From: an uncultured Collinsella sp.
GTDB taxonomy: Bacteria > Actinomycetota > Coriobacteriia > Coriobacteriales > Coriobacteriaceae
Direction: 5' to 3'
DNA: 12,669 nucleotides
Assembly: GCA_900555585.1 (NCBI GenBank)
Contig: USLT01000011.1
Span: forward strand, 1 to 12,669
Below are positions 6,578 through 12,669 of this stretch, in pieces (the first letter of the stretch is position 1; each line of letters opens with the position of its first letter). The notes beneath the pieces are model-generated. The model was not told the origin of the DNA. It saw only the letters and a list, made by a program, of their open reading frames with translations, and searched no databases. Made by a program: the position numbers and the translations under genes.

Positions 6578-7471
6578 ATGTCGCAGATCATCACGCTCGA
6601 GAAGGATGGACTCGTCGCTCGCATCGACACGAAGGGCGCCCAGCTCGTGGGCCTGGCGCTCGACGGGCGCGAGGCCCTTTGGCAGGCCGACCCCACATGG
6701 TGGGGAAAGAGCTCGCCGGTTCTATTCCCGCAGGTGGGAACGCCCGGCTACGATCGCCTGCAGTCCGCTTCCGGACCCTGCTCGGTGCCCAAGCACGGGT
6801 TCGCGCGCGATTTCGAGCACGCCGTGGTCGAGGTTTCCGAGGATGGCTCGTCGGTGACCTTCGAGCTCCGCGATGACGAGCGGACCCGGGCGATGTACCC
6901 GTACGGCTTCGTGTTCAACATGACCTACGCTATCACGGGACCCGCCACGCTTACCCAGACCTTCAAGGTGACCAACACCGGCGACGCGCCGATGCCCTTC
7001 TCCGTCGGCGGGCACCCCGCGTTCAACGTGCCCGCCCCCGGATCGGAAGGGGAGGCCTTCGAGGATTACGAGCTGCGCTTCGCGGAGCGTTGGACGGCGG
7101 ATTCGCCCAAGATGATCGAAGGCGGCGTCATGTCCAACGCCGACCCCTTCCATGTGGTGGTTGACACGGATACGGTTCCCATCACGCGCGACCTCTTCGA
7201 GTACGATACCGTCGTCCTGCGCGACGTTCCCGGCTCCGTCGTCGACCTGGTCGGCACCAAGTCCGGCCACGGCGTCCGCGTCGAGTTCCCCGGGTTCGAC
7301 TTCGTCGGAATCTGGTCGGCCGCTCCCGCCGCTCCCTTCGTGGCCATCGAGCCCTGGACCGGCCATGCGGCGCTCGATACCGAGGATGACGTCTTCGAGC
7401 ATCGCGATAACGTGACGATCCTCGCTCCCGGCGGGGTGGACGAGCGATCTTTCAGCATGACGGTGCTGTAG
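6578..7471 (+). CDS. Aldose 1-epimerase family protein (LacX-like)
   Basis: This 297-residue protein is a GalM-superfamily mutarotase of the LacX-like branch. It should interconvert the alpha and beta anomers of a hexose or hexose phosphate in the cytoplasm; it has no signal peptide. Family marks in order are PVLFPQVG (47-54), KHGFARDF (72-79, with H73), SVGGHPAFN (142-150, with predicted catalytic H146) and AIEPWTG (256-262, with predicted catalytic base E258). Length is normal for the family. The ATG at 6578 has AGAGGAA shortly upstream. It is divergent from marR and closed by its own strong terminator, so it is probably a single-gene unit and not co-transcribed with the following GH84 gene. 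The exact sugar cannot be deduced. Galactose, glucose or sulfosugar-pathway relatives exist in the family. Confidence 0.9.
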   Translation: MSQIITLEKDGLVARIDTKGAQLVGLALDGREALWQADPTWWGKSSPVLFPQVGTPGYDRLQSASGPCSVPKHGFARDFEHAVVEVSEDGSSVTFELRDDERTRAMYPYGFVFNMTYAITGPATLTQTFKVTNTGDAPMPFSVGGHPAFNVPAPGSEGEAFEDYELRFAERWTADSPKMIEGGVMSNADPFHVVVDTDTVPITRDLFEYDTVVLRDVPGSVVDLVGTKSGHGVRVEFPGFDFVGIWSAAPAAPFVAIEPWTGHAALDTEDDVFEHRDNVTILAPGGVDERSFSMTVL

Positions 7472-7524
7472 GGTCCGCCGCCGAACCGCGCGGCACACTA
7501 ATATATGCAAGCGTTGCGCAAAGG

Positions 7525-7558
7525 AGGACGCGTCGGGAAGCCGGCGCGTCCTTTTTTT
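7525..7558 (+). terminator. Rho-independent terminator after the epimerase gene
   Basis: AGGACGCG (7525-7532) pairs perfectly with CGCGTCCT (7545-7552). Inside, a T-G wobble and three more pairs extend the stem to 12 bp around a GAAG loop. Seven T residues (7552-7558) follow directly. It lies 53 nt after the epimerase stop and should separate that gene from the GH84 gene. Confidence 0.93.
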
Positions 7559-7588
7559 GCCGATACCAACTGGTATTCGATATATAAG
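7557..7588 (+). promoter_or_regulatory. Candidate promoter of the GH84 gene
   Basis: TTGCCG (7557-7562, four of six matches to the -35 consensus) begins inside the T tract of the preceding terminator. It is followed after 18 nt by TATATA (7581-7586); an overlapping TATAAG at 7583-7588 is a better -10 hexamer at a longer spacing. The predicted start lies about 150 nt before the GH84 ATG, implying a long leader. Assigned from pattern only. Confidence 0.5.
7563..7576. promoter_or_regulatory. Palindromic operator candidate in the GH84 promoter spacer
   Basis: ATACCA (7563-7568), AC, and TGGTAT (7571-7576) form a perfect 6+2+6 palindrome located between the predicted -35 and -10 boxes, where a bound repressor would block polymerase. 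TGGTAT/ATACCA half-sites recall operators of GntR/HutC-family regulators that control amino-sugar genes, but the half-site order here is the reverse of the usual one. The regulator is therefore a guess, and none is encoded in the window. Confidence 0.48.
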
Positions 7589-7589
7589 G

Positions 7590-7728
7590 CACCTGACCGC
7601 TTACCGCCGATATGGAGCGTTCACCGTTTCCAGGGGAGCTGTTTACCAGCTCACCCATATAGTGGGTTATTTGAAAGATGCTGTCGCATTGCGCCGATCC
7701 GGCGCATAGGGGGCATACGTCATCCACA
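7590..7728 (+). other. Structured untranslated leader of the GH84 gene
   Basis: This roughly 140-nt leader holds no gene. It contains three hairpins: GAGCTG/CAGCTC (7636-7641 with 7647-7652, 5-nt loop), ACCCA/TGGGT (7653-7657 with 7663-7667), and the strongest, TGCGCCG/CGGCGCA (7690-7696 with 7700-7706, 3-nt loop). None is followed by a T run, so they do not look like terminators. No known riboswitch consensus is recognised. Confidence 0.45.
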
Positions 7729-7740
7729 GGAGGAGGCAGG

Positions 7741-10700
7741 ATGAAACATAGTTTGCGTCGCAGGTTCGCCGCGCTCGCCGTGACGGCGGCGGCCTGCGCG
7801 GGCGCGTTGTTCGCGCCCGTCGCCGCGCATGCCGAGGAGGCTGGCTACCAGATCTTCCCGACGCCGCAGGGCGTCGAGTACCTGAAGGGCTCGGTCGAGT
7901 TCCCCGACACCGTGACCACGGTCGTCGAGTCCGGTATCGACGGCGACACCAAGGCCCGTCTCGACGAGGCGGTCAAGCTCAAGGCCAAGAGCGTCAAGAG
8001 CTCCGATAAGATCCCGACGAGCGGCACCGCCGTCCTGGTCGGCGTCCACGGCTCCAAGGGTGTCGTGGACAGCTACGTCAAGAAGCTCGTCGACGCCAAG
8101 AAGCTCTCCTATGAGGACGGCATGTTCGAGAAGACCGATGCGAACCTGGTCGCGTTCCTCCCCGCCGGGGACGGCGAGGCGAACCGCGTCATCGTCTTGG
8201 GCAAGGACACCGACGCCGCCTTCTACGGCCTGTCGACGGTCTTCCAGATCCTGCAGCAGGATGTCGACGGCTCCCTGCGGGCCCTGGTCGCCAGCGACTA
8301 CGCCGACGTCATCACCCGTGGTTTCATCGAGGGCTACTACGGTAACCCCTGGAGTACCCGGGACCGCGTGGCGCTGATGGAGTGGGGCGGCTACTACAAG
8401 CTGAACGCCTACTTCTACGCCCCCAAGGACGATCCCAAGCACAACGCCCAGTGGCGCGACAAGTACACCCAGGAGGAGATCGACGAGAAGATCAAACCCC
8501 TCGCGGAGGCGGGCAACAAGTCCAAGGTGCGCTTCGTCTACGCCCTGCACCCCTTCATGAGCAACCCCATCAACAGCGGGAACTACGACACCACGTTCCC
8601 GATCATGAAGGATAAGTTCCTCCAGGTCATCGATGCGGGCGTCCGCCAGATCGCGATCCTCGCGGACGACCAGCAGAACACAACCGATCCCGTCCTGTTC
8701 AAGAAGCTGCTCGACGACACGACCGAATGGCTGCACGGGCTCCAGCAGGCGAAGAACCCCGACGGCAGCCTCAAGTACCCCGGCCTCAAGGACACGCTCA
8801 TCTTCTGCCCGGTGAACTACATGGGGCATGGCGAGCGCTGGTACAGCAACCTCGGCGAGAACGTCCAGGTCATCAACACCGGCGGCATGGTCTGGGGCAA
8901 GATCGACAACAACTTCGCCACCACCTTCAGGAACAACTCGGGCGTGGCCCCCTTCATGTGGATCAACTGGCCCTGCTCCGATAACGACAAGGACGCCCTT
9001 CACATGGGCGGACACAACAACTTCCTGGGCGCGGACCTCAAGCCCGGCCAGGTCAAGGGCGTCGTCATCAACCCCATGCAGCAGTCCGAGCCCTCCAAGC
9101 AGGGCATCTTCATGACCGCGGACTTCACGTGGAACCTCTGGACCTCCACCGAGCACGCCGACCAGGTGTGGGAGAAGTCCTTTAGCTACATCGACCACAA
9201 CTCCGGCAAGGAGACGGAGGGTTCCAACGCCCTGCGCACGCTCTCCGGGCACATGAAGCGCATGTTCGGCGGCGGCTTGACGTGGGAGAACGGCGAGTCC
9301 GCCGACATCAAGCAGCAGCTCGCTGACTTCCGCGCCAAGCTCTCATCCGACACGGTGACCACGGCGGACGTCGATGAGATGGTCAAGATCTTCTCCGGCC
9401 TGCAGGCCACCGCGAAGACCTATCGCGAGCAGGCGGGCACCGAGGCGATGGCCGAGCAGATGAAGCCCTGGCTCGACACCTGGGACGATCTGACCGCTGC
9501 CGCGCTCACCCAGCTCGAGGCCGTGAAGGCCGGCATCGAGGGGGATGCGTCCACCCTCGTCTCCAAGTATGCCGAGGGCGCCGGGCTTCTGGAGCGCGCC
9601 AACGGACACGCCCTGTGGTACATCAACCACTACGAGTACGCGCGCGTCGGCAAGGCGCACATCACCCCGATGGTCCTTGCGCTCGACGCCTATACCGCCG
9701 AGAAGGCGACCCTCGCCGCCGACCCCGACGCCGTGGTCACCAAGCTGGTGACCAGCCGCACCGACACACCCGTGGGCAGCACGGCCGCCGTCTTCGACGG
9801 CGACCCCAAGACCGGCGCCGTCTACCAGAGCCCGAACAAGCTCGCCAAGGGCGATTACTTCGGCATGGTCAGCAGCAAACCCTTCGACCTTACGTCCGTG
9901 ACCTTCATCCAGGGCGGCGGCAAGGACTTCATGGACGCCAGCAAGGTCCAGTACCTCAAGGGCGGCCAGTGGACCGACGTCGAGGGCTCCCAGGAGTTCA
10001 GCACCAGCAAGGTCTCCCTCACCGGCCTCGACATCAAGGGCGTCGAGGGCGTGCGCATCATCGCCGTGCGCGACAACCACCAAGACGCCTGGCCGACCAT
10101 CAACGAGATCATGGTGAACAAGCAGCTCGACGAGAACGCCGTGTTCACCGGCACCGTCACTGTCGCCAATCAGGAATCTGCAGATGACAGCAAGCCCATC
10201 CAGAACGCATCGGACGGTCGTGATACCGAGGCCTGGTTCACTCATAAGAAGGCCGAACCGAATAAGCACGACGCGACGATAAAGGACGCCGCCGTCCAGG
10301 TGACCTTCGACGCGCCCAAGACCATCACCTCTATCACCTTCAAGCAGGGTGGCGGCTCAGATGACGTCATCGAGTCCGGCAAGGCTTACTACCAGGATTC
10401 CGAAGGTGTCTGGCACGAGGCCGGCGCTATCACCTCCGCCAAGTCCCAGACCGTCCAGCTGGCAGGCCCCTTGACGGCGAAGGCTATCAAGGTCGTCAAC
10501 GGCGCGAATACCGAAAAGTGGTGGCGCGTCGTCGACCTCCATGCCGGCTTCGGCAAGATCGAGGCGACTGCGACCGCGACCACCAACATGCCGCAGCACC
10601 AGAACAACCCTATCGCCAACGTTGTCGACGGCAACGCGGATAGCAAGTTCTGGAGCAGCCGCAATACCCAGACAAACGACTACGTGATGCTCTCGTTCAG

Positions 10701-12669
10701 CGCACCCAAGCTGATCGACAGCATCTACCTCAAGCAGGGCGATAGCGACAAGTTCAACTCTTCCAAGCTCTACTACACCACCGACGCCGCGCCTTCGGCG
10801 GACGGCACATGGACCGAGCTTCCCGCACCGACTTCTGCTTCGGAGCAGACCGTTTCCTTCGACCGCGTGGAGGCGACGGGCGTGAAACTCGTCTCTACCG
10901 CCGCGACCGGAAATTGGTTCCAACTCTTCGAGTTCAACGCGTTCGAGAAGTTCTCCTATAGCAAGGACAGCCTCTTCGCGACCTTCGACCTGTCGGCCGC
11001 CAACCTCGCCGCCCGCGTGGGCGACGGCTCCTTCAAGACGACCGATGGATCGGTGACCCTGCCCAAGAAGGGCGACGTCATCGCCGTCGACCTCGGCTCC
11101 GTCCGCCGCGACGTCGCGCTCTCCAACGCGGATGCCCAGCACGCGACGCAGGCCGACCTCGTCTACTCCCAGAACGGCATCGAGTGGATCTCGCTCAAGG
11201 GCACCGATCCCGTCCGCGCCCGCTATGTCGGTTACCGCGCCACGGCGGATGCGGCATCCGTCGATTTCAAGGCGCTTGCCGGTAGCTACCTGAACTCCCT
11301 CGCGCCCCGCATCGTTAAGAGCGAGCTGCCCGGCGCCCAGACCCTGGACGCCGCCAAGATCTTCGATGGCGACGTCGCCACCGCCACCAAGTCCAGCGGC
11401 GGCCCCTCCGAGGGCACCAAGGTCGTCTTCGACCTGGGCCAGGAGCGCTCGATCAAGAGCGTCGAGTACTTTGTTCCCGAAGCTAGCCTCGACTTCATCC
11501 GTAATGCCGTGATCGAGGTCGCCGATGCTGCCGATGCCAAGGATTCCGAGTGGAAGACGGTTCTCGACATCAACAGCGCCGGCACGGTCGCCGACCCCGG
11601 CAGGGACGCCACCGCCAAGCAGGCCCCGTGGATGACCCACTCCACGGACTTCCCGGGCAACATGTTCATCAAGTCCGGCGAGGGCCTCGACGAGACCGCG
11701 CGCTACATGCGCATCCGCTTCACGAGGGCCTATACCAACCGCTGGTTCGAGATCGGCGAGCTGCGCATCAACGGCGGCGAGTACGTGCCGGTCTACGCCG
11801 GCGGCGACTTCGAGACCGCCGCTGTCGAGCAGCAGGGCAAGACGCCCGATAACCTGCTCGACAAGAGCATGCTGACCGCATGGCAGCCCGCTACCGACGA
11901 GGCGGGCACCCTGACCTACCACGTGTCCGCCCCCATCTCCGCCGACGGCGAGCCCTTCGACGGCGTCCGCGTCATCTCCAAGGCGGCCCAGCCCGCCGTC
12001 AAGGTGAAGGCGGTCGTCTACAGCGGGGACCTTCGCGCGGGCGAGCCCGCGACAAAGACGGTCGAGCTCGGGGTCCTCGATAGCGTCCTCAGGGACCTGT
12101 CCTTCGGCGAGGGCGTCTCCGCGGTCAAGGACATCGTCTTCGAGTGGCCCAAGGGCACCGTCCCCCAGATTTCCGAGATCTTCCTGACCCGCGGTTCCGA
12201 TGCATCGCTCGATGCGGAGATCGAGGCCTTGCGCGACCTCGTCGCCAAGGCGAAGGCCGCCGATACCGGCGCATGGACCACCGATTCCGTGATGGCGCTG
12301 GATAAGGCGGTCGCCGCTGCCGAGGAGGGCCTCAAGGCCCCCGAGAGCCTGACCGGCCAGCAGATAGCCGACCTCAAGGCCGGCATCGAGGCCGCGCTCT
12401 CCAGCCCGGTGCTCAAGTACGCCGGTACGGAGCTCTCCGACCTCGTCGCCGGGGCGCTGACGGATGGATCGAAGTACACGCCCGAGAGCTGGAAGGCCTA
12501 CCAGGATGCCCTCGATGCGGCTCGCGCAGGCCTCGAGAACGCCGATAACCTGTCCCAGGCAGAGGGCGAGCGCCTTGCGCAGGAGCTTCGCGACGCCCTC
12601 GCTGCGCTCGTTAAGAACGAGGGCGGTTCCGGTCACAGCAAGTGTGACTTACACACTGACCTGGAATGA
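7741..12669 (+). CDS. Secreted multimodular GH84 beta-N-acetylglucosaminidase/hyaluronidase-like enzyme
   Basis: This 1642-residue protein starts with a signal peptide (RRR, hydrophobic core, predicted cleavage after AHA at 31). An N-terminal hexosaminidase-like domain (about 35-185) precedes the GH84 catalytic barrel (about 190-467). The barrel carries RGFIEGYYGNPW (193-204), YAPKDDPKH (226-234) and the predicted catalytic pair D309-D310 in AILADD; GH84 acts by substrate-assisted catalysis on terminal beta-GlcNAc. A helical region (about 470-655) follows, then F5/8-type-C/CBM32-like modules at about 664-795, 800-937, 941-1070 and 1184-1350, with a possible degenerate one at 1351-1486, and two FIVAR modules at about 1490-1560 and 1564-1626. 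The layout recalls Clostridium perfringens NagH. The likely role is attack on mucin, hyaluronan or related host glycans. The start has GGAGGAGG 4 nt upstream. The expected anchor or dockerin is absent: the protein ends abruptly in HSKCDLHTDLE. Confidence 0.93.
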   Translation: MKHSLRRRFAALAVTAAACAGALFAPVAAHAEEAGYQIFPTPQGVEYLKGSVEFPDTVTTVVESGIDGDTKARLDEAVKLKAKSVKSSDKIPTSGTAVLVGVHGSKGVVDSYVKKLVDAKKLSYEDGMFEKTDANLVAFLPAGDGEANRVIVLGKDTDAAFYGLSTVFQILQQDVDGSLRALVASDYADVITRGFIEGYYGNPWSTRDRVALMEWGGYYKLNAYFYAPKDDPKHNAQWRDKYTQEEIDEKIKPLAEAGNKSKVRFVYALHPFMSNPINSGNYDTTFPIMKDKFLQVIDAGVRQIAILADDQQNTTDPVLFKKLLDDTTEWLHGLQQAKNPDGSLKYPGLKDTLIFCPVNYMGHGERWYSNLGENVQVINTGGMVWGKIDNNFATTFRNNSGVAPFMWINWPCSDNDKDALHMGGHNNFLGADLKPGQVKGVVINPMQQSEPSKQGIFMTADFTWNLWTSTEHADQVWEKSFSYIDHNSGKETEGSNALRTLSGHMKRMFGGGLTWENGESADIKQQLADFRAKLSSDTVTTADVDEMVKIFSGLQATAKTYREQAGTEAMAEQMKPWLDTWDDLTAAALTQLEAVKAGIEGDASTLVSKYAEGAGLLERANGHALWYINHYEYARVGKAHITPMVLALDAYTAEKATLAADPDAVVTKLVTSRTDTPVGSTAAVFDGDPKTGAVYQSPNKLAKGDYFGMVSSKPFDLTSVTFIQGGGKDFMDASKVQYLKGGQWTDVEGSQEFSTSKVSLTGLDIKGVEGVRIIAVRDNHQDAWPTINEIMVNKQLDENAVFTGTVTVANQESADDSKPIQNASDGRDTEAWFTHKKAEPNKHDATIKDAAVQVTFDAPKTITSITFKQGGGSDDVIESGKAYYQDSEGVWHEAGAITSAKSQTVQLAGPLTAKAIKVVNGANTEKWWRVVDLHAGFGKIEATATATTNMPQHQNNPIANVVDGNADSKFWSSRNTQTNDYVMLSFSAPKLIDSIYLKQGDSDKFNSSKLYYTTDAAPSADGTWTELPAPTSASEQTVSFDRVEATGVKLVSTAATGNWFQLFEFNAFEKFSYSKDSLFATFDLSAANLAARVGDGSFKTTDGSVTLPKKGDVIAVDLGSVRRDVALSNADAQHATQADLVYSQNGIEWISLKGTDPVRARYVGYRATADAASVDFKALAGSYLNSLAPRIVKSELPGAQTLDAAKIFDGDVATATKSSGGPSEGTKVVFDLGQERSIKSVEYFVPEASLDFIRNAVIEVADAADAKDSEWKTVLDINSAGTVADPGRDATAKQAPWMTHSTDFPGNMFIKSGEGLDETARYMRIRFTRAYTNRWFEIGELRINGGEYVPVYAGGDFETAAVEQQGKTPDNLLDKSMLTAWQPATDEAGTLTYHVSAPISADGEPFDGVRVISKAAQPAVKVKAVVYSGDLRAGEPATKTVELGVLDSVLRDLSFGEGVSAVKDIVFEWPKGTVPQISEIFLTRGSDASLDAEIEALRDLVAKAKAADTGAWTTDSVMALDKAVAAAEEGLKAPESLTGQQIADLKAGIEAALSSPVLKYAGTELSDLVAGALTDGSKYTPESWKAYQDALDAARAGLENADNLSQAEGERLAQELRDALAALVKNEGGSGHSKCDLHTDLE
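12627..12666. repeat. Interrupted inverted repeat at the 3' end of the GH84 gene
   Basis: Paired segments in order are TTCC (12627-12630) with GGAA (12663-12666), GGTC (12631-12634) with GACC (12658-12661), and AGTGTG (12641-12646) with CACACT (12652-12657). This gives 14 pairs in 40 nt, with a 6-nt bulge on the left arm, a 1-nt bulge on the right and a 5-nt ACTTA loop. It overlaps the final codons and has no T tract inside the window. Confidence 0.6.

Noticed and set aside
7678..7740. Upstream extension of the GH84 gene to a start at 7678
   Set aside because: It would place 21 polar residues, encoded by the leader hairpin, ahead of a perfect signal peptide. The ATG at 7741 has GGAGGAGG upstream.
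7720..9252. Minus-strand open frame of about 510 codons opposite the GH84 catalytic region
   Set aside because: The same antisense-shadow character, covering a confidently assigned signal peptide and catalytic domain.
10357..12636. Minus-strand open frame of about 760 codons opposite the 3' half of the GH84 gene
   Set aside because: It is very long, but it is low-complexity Gly/Leu/Val/Asp/Arg sequence with no ribosome site or domain, mirroring the codon bias of the real gene.
7472..12669. Operon of the epimerase with the GH84 gene
   Set aside because: A strong 12-bp-stem terminator with seven Ts, a separate promoter-like region and a long leader lie between them.
1..12669. CRISPR array, tRNA or rRNA genes, transposase or phage integrase
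   Set aside because: No repeat-spacer pattern, cloverleaf, ribosomal RNA stretch or recombinase-like protein was seen on either strand.

Overview
The window is 12.7 kb of GC-rich, densely coded bacterial chromosome. Third codon positions are strongly G/C, Shine-Dalgarno sites are clear, and the gene set (RlmL, a Cof-type phosphatase, a MarR-controlled ABC exporter, a LacX-like epimerase and a giant secreted GH84 glycosidase) best fits a host-associated Coriobacteriia, for example a Collinsella-like gut actinobacterium. That assignment is inferred from composition and protein style. No rRNA, tRNA or other taxonomic marker is present.

Layout from left to right. (1) Positions 1-1034, minus strand: the 5' part of an rlmL-type 23S rRNA guanine-N2 methyltransferase, cut off by the window edge. 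(2) A divergent intergenic region with a perfect 10-bp-arm inverted repeat. (3) Positions 1229-2077, plus strand: a Cof/HAD-IIB phosphatase. (4) A bidirectional terminator at 2118-2164 that closes this gene and the convergent exporter operon. (5) Positions 6375 down to 2183, minus strand: a three-gene operon, marR then two half-transporter ABC exporter genes, each junction being an 8-nt stop/start overlap. Its promoter has a perfect TTGACA -35 box, and a 7+2+7 palindrome abuts the -10 box, as expected for an autorepressing MarR protein. (6) Positions 6578-7471, plus strand: an aldose-1-epimerase of the LacX type, ended by a strong rho-independent terminator. (7) Positions 7741-12669, plus strand: a 1642-residue secreted GH84 beta-N-acetylglucosaminidase/hyaluronidase-like enzyme with several F5/8-type-C (CBM32-like) modules and two C-terminal FIVAR modules. 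A palindrome-bearing promoter and a structured leader of about 150 nt precede it.

Functionally, the exporter is predicted to be an asymmetric heterodimer. The first subunit carries the degenerate ATP site (Asp for the catalytic Glu, Gln for the H-loop His, Ser in the Walker A). The second carries the consensus Walker/H-loop set but an LSQGQ signature. The MarR protein probably senses a toxic ligand and derepresses the pump. The GH84 protein would attack beta-GlcNAc-containing host glycans such as mucin or hyaluronan outside the cell. The epimerase is transcriptionally separate and may serve sugar metabolism generally.

I did not find a convincing wholly new system. The items most worth a second look are the 40-nt inverted repeat and composition break at the 3' end of the GH84 gene, where an anchor or dockerin would be expected; the codon-usage mosaic inside that gene; the MarR promoter/operator; and the palindrome in the GH84 promoter. 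No stretch longer than 300 bases lacks a gene. The longest gap, 7472-7740, is filled by a terminator, a promoter and a leader.
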